Below, one piece after another: positions 1 to 9,076 of a stretch of DNA of 64,000 nucleotides. The DNA comes from Methanosphaera sp. BMS (GTDB taxonomy: Archaea > Methanobacteriota > Methanobacteria > Methanobacteriales > Methanobacteriaceae). The stretch covers positions 2,766,001-2,830,000 of the forward strand of contig NZ_CP014213.1 in assembly GCF_003268005.1 (NCBI RefSeq). The letters are read 5' to 3'. The notes beneath the pieces are model-generated. The model had not been told where the DNA came from. It was given only the letters and a program-made list of their open reading frames with translations, and ran no database searches. The position numbers were made by a program, and so were the translations under genes. Within the stretch, counting starts at the first letter, position 1, and each line of letters opens with the position of its first letter.

Positions 1-1086
1 GAATCTTCCAGGTCTTCTTAGTGCTTCATCGATTGCATCTGGTCTGTTGGTTGCACCGATAACTACCACTTCACCTCTGCTTTTTAGTCCATCCATTAAT
101 GTTAAAAGTTGTGCTACTGTTCTTCTTTCAACATCGCCTGTTACTTCTGCTCTTTTTGGTGCTATTGCATCTAGTTCATCAATGAATATGATTGATGGGC
201 TGTTTTCTTCTGCTTCTTCGAATAATTCACGTAGTTGTTCTTCTGAACCTCCGACGTATTTGCTCATTATTTCAGGTCCGTTTATTACTATGAAATGTGC
301 ATTGGTTTCATTTGCCACTGCTTTTGCAAGTAATGTTTTACCTGTTCCTGGTGGTCCGTGTAGTAGTACTCCTTTTGGTGCGGATATTCCTAGTTGTTTG
401 AATAGTTCTGGTCTTTTCAGTGGAATTTCAACCATTTCTCTGATTTTTTTGACTTCGTTTTCTAATCCACCGATGTCTTCGTATGATACGTCTATTAGGT
501 TTTCTGCTCCTTCGAATTTGCTTGGATCTACTGGTTTGGTTTCCATTTCTATCTGTGTGGAGTCTGTGATTTTTACAGGACCTAATGGTTTTGTGTTAAC
601 TACGGCTAATTTTATTTCTCCAATGGATGCCATGTTGGACATCATTTGGTTGATAATTTCATCAAACATCATATTTGGTTTTGGTTGTGGTTTTCTTATG
701 CCGGTTACTATGATGTCTCCTTTGTTTACGATTCTGTTTAGGAATACTCCGTTAAGGTTTCCCTGTATTGCAATTTCCTGGTCTACTGGTGCAAGTTTTA
801 CTTTTTTGGCTTCTTTGATTTGTGCTGGTCTTATTGTTACTTCTTCACCTATGCTTGTTCCCGCATTTCGTCTGATGTAGCTGTCTATTCTTAGTATTCC
901 TAGACTTATGTCTGATTTGGATTCCATTACACTTGCTGTTGTGATTTTGTTTCCTTCTATTTCTATAACATCTCCATCTTTAAGGTTTAGTTCTTCCATG
1001 CATTTTGGGTCTAGCCTTGCTACAGAACGACCTATGTCTGATTGTGAAAATGCTTCTGCTACTTTTAATTTTAATTCATTTTCCAT
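1..1086 (-). CDS. CDC48/VAT-family AAA+ ATPase, 5' part only
   Basis: N-terminal 362 residues of an archaeal Cdc48 (VAT/p97) ATPase; the rest lies beyond base 1. This protein is a hexameric unfoldase that feeds substrates to the proteasome. Residues 1-180 form the double-psi barrel and Cdc48 N2 domains. The D1 AAA module follows, with a Walker A motif GPPGTGKT, a pore loop near KYVGG, Walker B IIFIDELD, and a second region of homology ending in RRPGRF at the window edge. The ATG at 1086 has a strong site (reverse complement of cctcc at 1096-1100). Walker B reads DELD where most family members have DEID, a conservative change. Identification is firm; whether the second AAA module is intact cannot be seen. 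Confidence 0.95.
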   Translation of the reverse strand, partial: MENELKLKVAEAFSQSDIGRSVARLDPKCMEELNLKDGDVIEIEGNKITTASVMESKSDISLGILRIDSYIRRNAGTSIGEEVTIRPAQIKEAKKVKLAPVDQEIAIQGNLNGVFLNRIVNKGDIIVTGIRKPQPKPNMMFDEIINQMMSNMASIGEIKLAVVNTKPLGPVKITDSTQIEMETKPVDPSKFEGAENLIDVSYEDIGGLENEVKKIREMVEIPLKRPELFKQLGISAPKGVLLHGPPGTGKTLLAKAVANETNAHFIVINGPEIMSKYVGGSEEQLRELFEEAEENSPSIIFIDELDAIAPKRAEVTGDVERRTVAQLLTLMDGLKSRGEVVVIGATNRPDAIDEALRRPGRF

Positions 1087-1220
1087 AGTTTTTCCTCCTT
1101 TTTAATTTTATGAATAATTATTATGAATTTGATTATTTAGCTGTTTTTTTGATAATTTATTTCAGCTAATATTTTTGATTTCTTTTATTTACTTTTTGTA
1201 ATTATAAGTTTATATCTTTT

Positions 1221-1232
1221 AGTATATAAAGG
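1221..1232 (-). promoter_or_regulatory. TATA-box promoter of the CDC48 gene
   Basis: Read on the minus strand this is CCTTTATATACT, a good archaeal BRE/TATA match in the 316-base AT-rich gap between tyrA and the CDC48 gene. It would give a leader of roughly 110 bases. No other feature is visible in the gap. Confidence 0.5.
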
Positions 1233-1402
1233 TTACTAAAATATGAAAATTAATAAAAAAATTTATTTTCTAAAAATACGCTATGAAAAAAAGTATAAAT
1301 CTATAAATAAAAAGAAAGGACCTTAATAAATTCTAAAAAAATTAATAAAAAATATATGGATAAAAAGAAAATGAATGAATAGTTGCCGGGTAAAATTAGG
1401 CT

Positions 1403-2728
1403 TTATCTAATTTTTCCACCTATACCTCTAAGATATTTTTCAACAATGGTCTTGTCTTTTTTATTGTAGGTGGTGTAATTGAATGTTAAGCTTACCTTGC
1501 CCGCTTCAATTTGAGGTCCATGATATTCCTCAATCAACTTGACACTTACAACCTCCTCTATTTTTCCAATCAAATCAATAAGAACCTCCCTATCACAACT
1601 GTTATCCAACAGCACAGATACGTCAAAGGAGTACAGCTTTAAATTTTCCTTCTTCCATTTCTCTAATTCTTTACCAAAAAGGATAAATACGTTGGATAAG
1701 TTTAATCTGACTTCCTTATTGTTTTCTTCAATTATGACATGCCTTGCATCAACCTCTTTTACAATACCCCTATGAACATTGTGTGAGTACTGATGTTTAA
1801 GATAAACTTCCTTTCCTATCTGTTTTGTAAGATATGTCACCTCGTATGTAAGAACACTTATGGCCTTATCCGATCGTCCAAGTGCATCTTCAAATTCATT
1901 CAAATGCTTTGCCGATTGGGTCATATTGTCCACGAAGGAATCCACATCATCCTCATCAACATATTCGGCTAGCTTAATGCTTTCTTCTATAAGTGTATTA
2001 CGTGCTAATGATGTCATCTTATTTGATTTTTGTATGGAATAGTAAAGGTATGGGTTTTGTGAAACTATACGGCTAATCATGTCCAACATTAAACTATAAA
2101 CGGGACTGGCAAATTCTCTTGACTTCTTAACGCTGATATTTAGCTTGTTGATTGTTGATGCTATGCTGATGTATGAAAAGTGTGTCAAACCCTGAACAAC
2201 GCTCATGGTTTTGTCATGTTCTTCAGGACTGCTAATGACAATTTGGGTACGGTTGTCCTTGAAATAACCTATGACCTTATCGTACCAAGTGTCGCACCTG
2301 TTTTCAATCGGCGTTATAATTATTACCTGGCCTTCCAGTGATGGAATTCTTGGCCCGAACATGGGGTGACATGACAATATTTCACAGTCTGAAGGTGCAT
2401 ATTCATTCAACGCTTCTGTTACATCCATCTTCACAGAACAAATATCCACCAATAGACAACCACTAGGAGCATGTGGGGCCACTTCTTTAATGGTATTGAC
2501 CATATGTTCGATAGGTACGCTGAATACTATGATTTCGGCATCGCTTACTGCCTTGATGTTGTCCTGTTCATATCTGGCTCCTATTTCTCTTGCAACAGTC
2601 TCTCCATATTCTCTATCTCGACTAGTTATTTTAACATTGTAATTGTCTTCAATTAATTTGCAGGCAATCCATTTACCCAGTCCTTTACTTGCACCTATAA
2701 CCGTAATGTTATGATTGGCCGTTGTCAT
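1403..2728 (-). CDS. tyrA: Prephenate dehydrogenase, archaeal long form
   Basis: Cytosolic enzyme of tyrosine synthesis that oxidises prephenate to 4-hydroxyphenylpyruvate with NAD(P). The first ~30 residues form a Rossmann nucleotide-binding turn (VIGASKGLGKW). The motif SCHPMFGPRIPS near residue 120 is typical of TyrA, and the helical dimerisation domain runs to about residue 290. The protein is 441 aa against ~280 for a minimal TyrA. The C-terminal ~150 residues form an extra domain found in methanogen TyrA proteins, with an ACT-like sequence at the end that may sense tyrosine. That regulatory role is inference. The gene lies upstream of the CDC48 gene on the same strand but 316 bases away, so it is probably a separate unit. 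Confidence 0.9.
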   Translation of the reverse strand: MTTANHNITVIGASKGLGKWIACKLIEDNYNVKITSRDREYGETVAREIGARYEQDNIKAVSDAEIIVFSVPIEHMVNTIKEVAPHAPSGCLLVDICSVKMDVTEALNEYAPSDCEILSCHPMFGPRIPSLEGQVIIITPIENRCDTWYDKVIGYFKDNRTQIVISSPEEHDKTMSVVQGLTHFSYISIASTINKLNISVKKSREFASPVYSLMLDMISRIVSQNPYLYYSIQKSNKMTSLARNTLIEESIKLAEYVDEDDVDSFVDNMTQSAKHLNEFEDALGRSDKAISVLTYEVTYLTKQIGKEVYLKHQYSHNVHRGIVKEVDARHVIIEENNKEVRLNLSNVFILFGKELEKWKKENLKLYSFDVSVLLDNSCDREVLIDLIGKIEEVVSVKLIEEYHGPQIEAGKVSLTFNYTTYNKKDKTIVEKYLRGIGGKIR

Positions 2729-2782
2729 TTTCTATCCATCCTTACATTATTTTCTTTATTTATAATTTATGTTTGTCTTTTT

Positions 2783-3091
2783 TTATATTTCTATTGTAGG
2801 GAGTTCTTTCTTTGAATAATATTGGTTGACGACATTTATCAGCTCTTCAAGTTTTTCGTTTTCACATATTCTTCTTATAGAGTTTAGTTCATCAATATTT
2901 TTTAAATACACGCCTCTTCTTTTTGTAGGTTGCCCATTCAATGATGGATTTACTTCTATGAAAACAGTTTGACAGTCATTATGGGTTGGTGTCTTAACTA
3001 TGTATACTCCGTCAAGGTTTGTTCTTATCTTTTCCCATGGTGCCGCTTGTTCTACGGCTTTTACTAAGTTTTGTTTTTGTTGCTTGTTCAT
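2783..3091 (-). CDS. Small conserved hypothetical protein
   Basis: 102-residue soluble protein of unknown function. It is charged and has no transmembrane segment, signal peptide or cysteine pair. The middle reads like a compact beta sheet (GVYIVKTPTHNDCQTVFIEV) followed by a helical C-terminus. The ATG at 3091 is preceded on its strand by CAGGTG. It lies 54 bases upstream of tyrA on the same strand and may be co-transcribed with it. Codon use matches the core genes, so it is likely a real gene; no domain is recognised. Confidence 0.6.
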   Translation of the reverse strand: MNKQQKQNLVKAVEQAAPWEKIRTNLDGVYIVKTPTHNDCQTVFIEVNPSLNGQPTKRRGVYLKNIDELNSIRRICENEKLEELINVVNQYYSKKELPTIEI

Positions 3092-3229
3092 AATTATTTT
3101 TTTTCACCTGTTTGATTTGTAATACATTTTATGTTTTTATTAATATAAAAGTATTACTATTTTGGTTATTGATTATTACTTAAAAATTATATGGATTGTA
3201 CGATATATATTAAGAATAGAGGATTCAAT

Positions 3230-4285
3230 ATGCAAATCAAAAATCAGGATAAAAAAATAGGATTAATTGAAGTAGTGCCCGAAACGCTCGATGATTTATG
3301 GCATTTATCACACATCGTAGAGATAAACGATTACATATCCACATTAACTACCAGAAGAATTCAGGATACAAACAGCGGAAAGACAAGGGCAGATCGTGGA
3401 GTGAAAAAAACATTCTATCTGGGATTGCGGGTAGAAAAGATATCCTTCCATAAATACACTGGAACATTAAGATTTACGGGAATAATAGAATCAGGGCCGG
3501 AAGATCTGATACCGTTGGGATCTCATCACACAATAAACATGCAAGTAAACAACAGTCTGAAGATACAGAAGAAATGGAACAAATGGGCACTTGATAGATT
3601 AACCCAGGCAGTTAACGCTTCAAAAAGAGCAAATGAAATAATAGTGGCGATAGAAGACAATAATACTGAACTGGGATTAATAAAGCAATATGGGATAGAA
3701 TATGTAGGTCCAATAATAGGGGATATCAGCGGTAAGCAAAACATCGACAAAAACAGAAAGGAAAAAATCAAGCAATACTATGAGGATATAACAAAACTAA
3801 TACTCCAGCACATGCCAGTAAATAAACTGATAATTATCGGCCCGGGATTTACAAAAAATGACTATTACAACTATCTGGATGAAAAACATCCCGATTTAGC
3901 CAAAAATGCAGTGCTGGAAAGTACGGGGGCAGGAGGACATGCCGGAATCCAGGAAGTGCTTAAAAATGGACTAATACAAAACTTAACAAAGGATGCAAAA
4001 ATAGCAACCGAAATATCACTTGTGAACAAATTGCTGGAAAATATTGGAAAATCATCAAATCTCGTCACGTATGGGATAAAACAAGTGGAAAATGCAGCCA
4101 ACATGGGAGCTGTAGAAAAATTATTGGTCGTGGATGAACTCGTAAGACAAGACAATATACAAAAGATAATGAACACTACCGAGAATATGGGTGGAAACAT
4201 TGAAATCATAAGCAGTCAACACGATGGAGGAAAGCAATTGGAGGCATTGGGTTCCATTGCCGCATTTTTAAGATATCCTCTATGA
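3230..4285 (+). CDS. pelA: Pelota (Dom34) mRNA surveillance protein
   Basis: Archaeal Pelota, an eRF1 paralogue that with aEF1A/ABCE1 rescues stalled ribosomes. The N-terminal Sm-like domain (residues 1-~125) contains TLDDLWHLSHIVE near the start; the central domain (~130-260) and the C-terminal eRF1_3-type domain (to 351) follow, with the family motif STGAGGHAGIQEVL at ~residue 230. The frame is open upstream to 3191, but the ATG at 3230 has a GAGG site and gives the normal N-terminus MQIKNQDKK; the 13 upstream residues have no family counterpart. The gene is monocistronic, followed by AT-rich DNA and then the tnpB region. Confidence 0.92.
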   Translation: MQIKNQDKKIGLIEVVPETLDDLWHLSHIVEINDYISTLTTRRIQDTNSGKTRADRGVKKTFYLGLRVEKISFHKYTGTLRFTGIIESGPEDLIPLGSHHTINMQVNNSLKIQKKWNKWALDRLTQAVNASKRANEIIVAIEDNNTELGLIKQYGIEYVGPIIGDISGKQNIDKNRKEKIKQYYEDITKLILQHMPVNKLIIIGPGFTKNDYYNYLDEKHPDLAKNAVLESTGAGGHAGIQEVLKNGLIQNLTKDAKIATEISLVNKLLENIGKSSNLVTYGIKQVENAANMGAVEKLLVVDELVRQDNIQKIMNTTENMGGNIEIISSQHDGGKQLEALGSIAAFLRYPL

Positions 4286-4348
4286 TAATGGGAGGCAATG
4301 ATTAAATTTTTCATAAGAATTTTTTTATTTTTCTTTAATATTAAATAA

Positions 4349-4364
4349 GCTCTGTAGAAATCCT
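4349..4364 (+). repeat. Left copy of a 16-bp inverted repeat flanking tnpB
   Basis: GCTCTGTAGAAATCCT. The reverse complement of bases 5834-5849 matches it at 15 of 16 positions, so the two copies face each other 1.5 kb apart on either side of tnpB. They could be ends of a mobile unit or two copies of a dispersed small repeat. Confidence 0.5.
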
Positions 4365-4501
4365 ATGAAAAAACAATTAAAAGTAATACTTTTATCAAAA
4401 TATTTATATACTACTTTAAATAAAATTATTAACTATACCATTAGTAATATTTTATTATATATATTTAATATTTTATTATTTTTGGTGTGTAGATAGTTGT
4501 T

Positions 4502-5614
4502 ATGTATAAGAGTTTTGTTGTTCGTATTTATCCTGATGAGGTTCAGGAGAGTTTTTTTATTAATCAGTTTGGTTGTTGCCGTTTTGTTTTTAACACTTTT
4601 CTGGATGCTAAAAAGACTGTATACTCAGATAATGGAGAGTATTTGTCTTTTTATGATTGTTCGACTATGTTGACTGAGTTGAAGAAGTCTAAGACTTGGT
4701 TAAAACGAGTTGATTCACAAGCTTTGATTGAATCGTTGAAAAATTTAGAAAATGCTTTTGACCGATTTTTTAAACACCTTAGCAAGTATCCACGCTATAA
4801 AAGTAAGTATAATCCGGTACAATCTTATAAAACCAATAATATCAATAACAACATCAGAATTGAAGGTAAACGTATTCGTCTTCCCAAGGTAGGTTGGATA
4901 CGATTTCGTACACATCAAAAGATATCCGGCAAAATACAATCTGTCACTGTTAAACAAAAAGCATCCGGTAAGTATTTTGTTTCTATTTTATGTAAAGATG
5001 TCACAAGGCATGTTTTTAAGAGTAATGATCGTAGTTGTGGTATAGATTTGGGAATATCACGTTTTGTCACAATAAACACGGGCGAAATAATACATTTCCC
5101 ACAACAAAACAAGATCATACAATTAGACAAGAAAATACAAAGATTTCAAAGAAAACTATCCAAAAAAGAAATTGGCAGCAAAAACTACAATAAAATCAAA
5201 AAGAAGATAGCCTTAGCATATGAAAAAAGACATAACATACTAGACTATCATTTCTATAAGATAGCACAACGATTAACAGAAAAATATCACGTAATCTCTA
5301 TGGAAACACTAAACATTAAAGGCATGCTAAAAAACAGCAGACTATCACGAAGTATACAAGAAAAATCATGGCACATGTTCACCAGAATACTAGAACAAAA
5401 AGCATACGAACACGGACGAAAACTAATACACATAGACCAATGGTACCCATCCAGCAAAACATGCAACAACTGTAAATACCACAAAGAAGACCTAACACTA
5501 AACAACCGAACATGGACATGCCCCCTATGTGGTAATAGACATGATAGGGACATTAATGCTGCTAAAAATATACATCAGGAAGGATTAAAAATAATTAATC
5601 AAATACAATATTGA
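4502..5614 (+). CDS. tnpB: TnpB, RNA-guided nuclease of an IS200/IS605-type element
   Basis: Complete 370-aa TnpB (OrfB). Members of this family are RuvC-type DNA nucleases guided by an RNA from the element's right end, and they favour retention of the transposon. All three RuvC acidic residues are present: Asp182 in GIDLGI, Glu268 in SMETLN and Asp350 in HDRDINAAKN. So are the four zinc-ribbon cysteines at 321, 324, 340 and 343. The N-terminal helix-turn-helix/WED part starts with the usual MYKSFVVRIYP. No tnpA (Y1 transposase) lies nearby, so the element depends on a transposase elsewhere or is immobile. Codon usage shifts mid-gene (thymine-rich 5' part, adenine-rich 3' part), as is also seen in the two IS transposase genes of this window. 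Confidence 0.95.
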   Translation: MYKSFVVRIYPDEVQESFFINQFGCCRFVFNTFLDAKKTVYSDNGEYLSFYDCSTMLTELKKSKTWLKRVDSQALIESLKNLENAFDRFFKHLSKYPRYKSKYNPVQSYKTNNINNNIRIEGKRIRLPKVGWIRFRTHQKISGKIQSVTVKQKASGKYFVSILCKDVTRHVFKSNDRSCGIDLGISRFVTINTGEIIHFPQQNKIIQLDKKIQRFQRKLSKKEIGSKNYNKIKKKIALAYEKRHNILDYHFYKIAQRLTEKYHVISMETLNIKGMLKNSRLSRSIQEKSWHMFTRILEQKAYEHGRKLIHIDQWYPSSKTCNNCKYHKEDLTLNNRTWTCPLCGNRHDRDINAAKNIHQEGLKIINQIQY

Positions 5615-5629
5615 TTACTATATTTATTT

Positions 5630-5740
5630 ATATGAACCGAGGGTTTCCCGGGGATCGCCTGTACCACTTACTATGCTGCGTTGGCGGCAATTAGGCCGGA
5701 ATCAAATGACAAATACAATTACTCAATATGAGTGAGAATT
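5630..5740 (+). other. Structured right end of the tnpB element, candidate guide-RNA scaffold
   Basis: Directly after the tnpB stop the DNA becomes unusually GC-rich for this genome (about 5638-5700). It can fold into short hairpins: GGG TTT CCC near 5641-5649, and GCC...GGC enclosing TGC...GCA near 5658-5697. A second inverted repeat follows at 5713-5741 (ACAATT-ACTC / GAGT-GAG-AATTGT). In IS605-like elements this is where the omega/reRNA scaffold and the subterminal hairpin of the right end lie. No covariance model was run, so the RNA is inferred from position and structure. Confidence 0.5.
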
Positions 5741-5784
5741 GTATATTGATGAAGAAAGGATAATATTGAAATAGAATATATTCC

Positions 5785-5849
5785 CTCTGTAAAAAATTAT
5801 ATTTGAGTTATTACTCATACTTCACTCAAATCAAGGTTTTCTACAGAGC
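5785..5849. repeat. 65-bp near-perfect hairpin repeat
   Basis: Outer arms CTCTGTA-AAAA (5785-5795) and TTTT-CTACAGAG (5837-5848) enclose inner arms ATTTGAGT (5801-5808) and ACTCAAAT (5824-5831), leaving a 15-base loop. The 3' outer arm is the reverse complement of the repeat at 4349-4364. It lies upstream of the MraY-like gene and could be a small non-autonomous repeat, a tnpB-associated end, or a terminator-like structure. Confidence 0.55.
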
Positions 5850-5983
5850 CATTAAATAATTATATTTAAATGTATAATAAACAAAAATATAATATAGTGA
5901 TAACAGTACTTACCTCAATAATAAAATGACTAGTGTTAAAAAAGTTATGTGCTGTTACATTAATTAATATGAAGGGTGAGTAA

Positions 5984-6901
5984 ATGGAAATATATATGTT
6001 ATGGATAATTGGATTAATACTTACTCTAATCTTAACAACAATATTTACAGTATTGTTTACAAAAATCAAAGGAAATTTATTCGAAGATATTCGAGGTGGA
6101 ATACCAAAAGGTGTTGGAATAGCACCATTTATAGTAATGGTTCTTCTGTTTCCGAAACCATACAATATTCTAATTGCAATTATTGGGATAACGGCCTTTA
6201 TTGATGATATAATAGGACGTAAGAAGTTAACATCATACCTTGAAGTAGGACAGCTAATGCGTGGTCTGGGTATAATAATTGTAATGCTATGGGGTTATTA
6301 TATAATGGGCCCAATAGCAATATTGGTGGCACTGATGGTACAAATATTCAATATCGCAGACATGGAACCGGGAGTTGCATGTATCGCTGTATTGATAATG
6401 TCTGCCGTATCATTCACAATATTGGTATTGATGCATTCACCATCATACTATCTGCCGGTACTCCTATTTGTAATCTGTCTGGGTTACATATCACAGGATT
6501 ACTCAGGATATATTATGATGGGAGAAATAGGTAACCATTCCTTCGGTGTTGCACTTGGCGTATGTTTCGCATTAGTTTCAGCAGCACTTGCAAAAGCAGT
6601 ATCACCAGTAATGTTCTATCCTGTAGAATTCCTGATAATGTTAATACTATTCCTAATGACTGCTATAATCATAGCATATTTAAGAAGAGAAACGTTACAT
6701 TATTATCTTGAAAGATATCTGGATATTCAAAATCCAACATTTGGAGATTATGTAATGGATGTATTAACCGGTGGAGGATTAGGAGATTTAATTAGAAAAT
6801 TACTGTTGGGAGATAAGCAAATAACAATTAAAAACTCCTTTGCAATTGCACTGGGTGCTAGAAGATTAGTTTATAATCCGGTTAAAAATACATCTAACTA
6901 A
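5984..6901 (+). CDS. MraY-like polyprenyl-phosphate sugar-phosphate transferase, probable pseudomurein enzyme
   Basis: Polytopic membrane protein of 305 aa with about nine hydrophobic segments, belonging to the glycosyltransferase-4/MraY superfamily. These enzymes move a phospho-sugar (or phospho-sugar-peptide) from UDP onto a polyprenyl phosphate at the inner membrane face. Visible signatures are FIDDIIGRKK (~residue 73), which matches the catalytic Asp-Asp motif, and MGEIGNHSFG (~residue 183), in place of the usual MGDxGS. A second conserved acidic stretch, FNIADMEPG, lies near residue 122. In Methanobacteriales this divergent type is thought to make the lipid-linked pseudomurein precursor; that role is inferred from the taxon. 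The ATG at 5984 follows GGGTGAG. The accessory island starts 55 bases downstream of the stop. Confidence 0.8.
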   Translation: MEIYMLWIIGLILTLILTTIFTVLFTKIKGNLFEDIRGGIPKGVGIAPFIVMVLLFPKPYNILIAIIGITAFIDDIIGRKKLTSYLEVGQLMRGLGIIIVMLWGYYIMGPIAILVALMVQIFNIADMEPGVACIAVLIMSAVSFTILVLMHSPSYYLPVLLFVICLGYISQDYSGYIMMGEIGNHSFGVALGVCFALVSAALAKAVSPVMFYPVEFLIMLILFLMTAIIIAYLRRETLHYYLERYLDIQNPTFGDYVMDVLTGGGLGDLIRKLLLGDKQITIKNSFAIALGARRLVYNPVKNTSN

Positions 6902-6904
6902 ACG

Positions 6905-6935
6905 ATTCATTTTATTCAAATGAATAATTTTTTCT
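6905..6935 (+). terminator. Hairpin plus T-run after the MraY-like gene
   Basis: Perfect 8-bp arms ATTCATTT (6905-6912) and AAATGAAT (6918-6925) with a 5-base loop, then a T-rich tract. It begins 4 bases after the stop codon, so it likely ends the transcript before the IS element. Confidence 0.55.
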
Positions 6936-6956
6936 TATTTTTTTTTAGTTTAAAAA

Positions 6957-9020
6957 GAGGGTGTGCAACAACTCTCATTAAATACTATTTTTTTATAACT
7001 TTAATATTCTTTATTTTTTAATTCTATTCGTCATGTTTTTTTATTTTTTGTTATGATTTTTGTTTTAAATTTTAATTTTATTATAACTGTTATTTAATAG
7101 GTATATTTATATATAACCTTGAATAAATATATTATATAGAATAATATTATTAATGGTTTTGTTATTTATGGTTTTGCGTGATGATACTATTGGTTAGACT
7201 TTTTTGTTACCTACGGATATTAGAACTATGATTCCTGGGGATCATGTTTGTTTTTTTATTGAGAAGATTGTGAATTGTGTGGATTTTAGTGAAATTGATT
7301 TTCAGTATGTTGATACTCCTGGTCAGAAGGCTTATCCTGCTGCTATGTTGGTTCGTATTATTATATTAGGTACTATTTATTCAATTCATAGTAATCGTAA
7401 GTTGGAGCGTATTGTTCGTGAGAACATTGTGTTTATGTATTTGGCCGGTTTTCAAACTCCTGTTTTCAGCACTATCGCTGCTTTTAAACGTGACCATCAG
7501 GATTTAATTGAAAAAGTATTTCTTGAAACAATAAATTATGGTCACAATAAATATTTGATTGATTTGGATAGTATAAGTGTTGATGGAAGTAAAACACGGG
7601 CATATGCCAATAAATATAATAACTTAACTAATGAGGATGTATTGAAACTGTTACATATCATCAGAAAAGGAATCATTACTGATGTGGAAGAGAATAAAGC
7701 ATTGGAAAATCGTCAGAACAAGACCATTAAAAATGAAGAGGATAAAAAGGAACAAATCAAAGAAGCGTTAAAAGAATCACGTAACATCAAAGTAAAACAG
7801 GATGAAAAACCACAAACAGTTAAGAAAATAATTCCGGAAGAAAAAGATGAAAAACAGAAATTATTAGATGATTTTCGTAGCAAACCAATGAAAAACAGTA
7901 TGAAACATGACGAAAGCAAATTTGATGAAGAATTGTATGAATTAATTGATGATAATGATTTAAACTTCTGTGGAAAACAGATACTAAAACAGGCAATAGA
8001 ACATCCAGAAACAGCATACAAACAAGTACGTAAATTAGAAAAATGCAAAGAAGAACTTGAAAAAAGTGGTAAAAACACTGTAAATTACACAGACCCTGAG
8101 GCAAGAAAAAGTCCTAACAAAGAACAAGTCATGCAAACAGGATATAATGAACAAATTGTAGTAGACAACAAAAATGGAATCATAATAGCAGTAGATGTAA
8201 CACAAGACGCAAACGATCAAAACCAACTATTGCCCATGATAGAACAAACACAAAACAACCTTCAAGAAGCATTAAACATCACAACTGAAGAAACAGAACA
8301 GTTAATCCACAACATGGATATACTGGCAGACAACGGATACTACAAAGACGAAATAGTACATAAAAACTATGAAGAAGAACATTACAACATATTAATGCCC
8401 AACAGGCAACAAGCATCAAAACAAAAAGACTGCTTAAGAAGAAAAAGTCAGAGAAAACAGAACCACAACAAAAAAGATGGATTTTCAAAACACAACATGA
8501 TAAAAGACGAAGAAAACTACTGCTACATATGTCCTGAAAACAAAATACTACCAGTACAACAGGTCTATCCTGGAAAATACAATGATAGAATAATTTATTA
8601 CACATCTGAATGCAGTAAATGTCCTTCCAAAGACATATGCTTAACAAATAAAATGACGGGAAAAGTAATAACAGATTACACAAGCGAAGCCAAAGAACTA
8701 CTAGCATATAACTTCGAAACACCAGCAGGAGAGAAACAATACTCTAAGAGAATGCCAATGGTAGAACCACGATTCGCATACAACAAATACACACTAAAAT
8801 ACAGACAATATCACTTAATAGGATTAAATAATGCAAAAATGCAACAAACACTCATGGCCACAGCACAAAACATAGTAAAAATACACAACATAGAACTAAA
8901 AGAACAACAAAACAATAAAACAATAATAGATTTAACTTAAAAAATAGAATAAAAATTAAAATAATAAATTAGTGTCAAGGAACAATTATTCTAAAAACCC
9001 AATAATTGTCGCACACCCTC
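6957..9020 (+). mobile_element. IS1182-like insertion sequence, copy 1
   Basis: 2.06-kb element bounded by inverted ends: left GAGGGTGTGCAACAACTCTC (6957-6976), right reverse complement GAGGGTGTGCGACAATTATT (9001-9020). The outer 10 bases are identical. Both sides are flanked by A-runs, so a short target duplication cannot be proved. It carries one transposase gene in the same orientation as copy 2 at 11602-13671. Confidence 0.85.
7204..8940 (+). CDS. IS1182-family transposase with an in-frame TAG near its start
   Basis: DDE transposase of ~595 aa. An N-terminal DUF772-type domain (LLPTDIRTMIPGDHVCFF) and a long lysine/glutamate-rich linker precede the catalytic residues, probably Asp in SVDGSKTRAY, Asp in ILADNGYY and Glu in MVEPRFAYNK. 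A cysteine cluster of the DDE_Tnp_1_6 type (CYICPENK, CSKCPSKDICL) lies near residue 450. By comparison with copy 2 the natural start is the ATG at 7153, but codon 15 (7195-7197) is TAG where copy 2 has CAA for glutamine. Translation would need readthrough or a TTG start at 7204, which has no ribosome site. The gene is therefore probably inactive or weakly expressed, although the rest of the frame is intact. Confidence 0.85.
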   Translation: MLPTDIRTMIPGDHVCFFIEKIVNCVDFSEIDFQYVDTPGQKAYPAAMLVRIIILGTIYSIHSNRKLERIVRENIVFMYLAGFQTPVFSTIAAFKRDHQDLIEKVFLETINYGHNKYLIDLDSISVDGSKTRAYANKYNNLTNEDVLKLLHIIRKGIITDVEENKALENRQNKTIKNEEDKKEQIKEALKESRNIKVKQDEKPQTVKKIIPEEKDEKQKLLDDFRSKPMKNSMKHDESKFDEELYELIDDNDLNFCGKQILKQAIEHPETAYKQVRKLEKCKEELEKSGKNTVNYTDPEARKSPNKEQVMQTGYNEQIVVDNKNGIIIAVDVTQDANDQNQLLPMIEQTQNNLQEALNITTEETEQLIHNMDILADNGYYKDEIVHKNYEEEHYNILMPNRQQASKQKDCLRRKSQRKQNHNKKDGFSKHNMIKDEENYCYICPENKILPVQQVYPGKYNDRIIYYTSECSKCPSKDICLTNKMTGKVITDYTSEAKELLAYNFETPAGEKQYSKRMPMVEPRFAYNKYTLKYRQYHLIGLNNAKMQQTLMATAQNIVKIHNIELKEQQNNKTIIDLT

Positions 9021-9076
9021 AAAAATAAAGAAAAAAAGATTTTTAATGTTATATATAAAACAATAATGAAAGTGAG

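Noticed and set aside
47..880. 277-codon plus-strand frame
   Set aside because: Exact antisense of the CDC48 AAA domain; the translation is Ser/Thr/Pro-rich nonsense.
5635..5705. GC-rich segment considered as a tRNA or other standard RNA gene
   Set aside because: No T-loop (TTCGA) or cloverleaf; position after tnpB favours a transposon right end.
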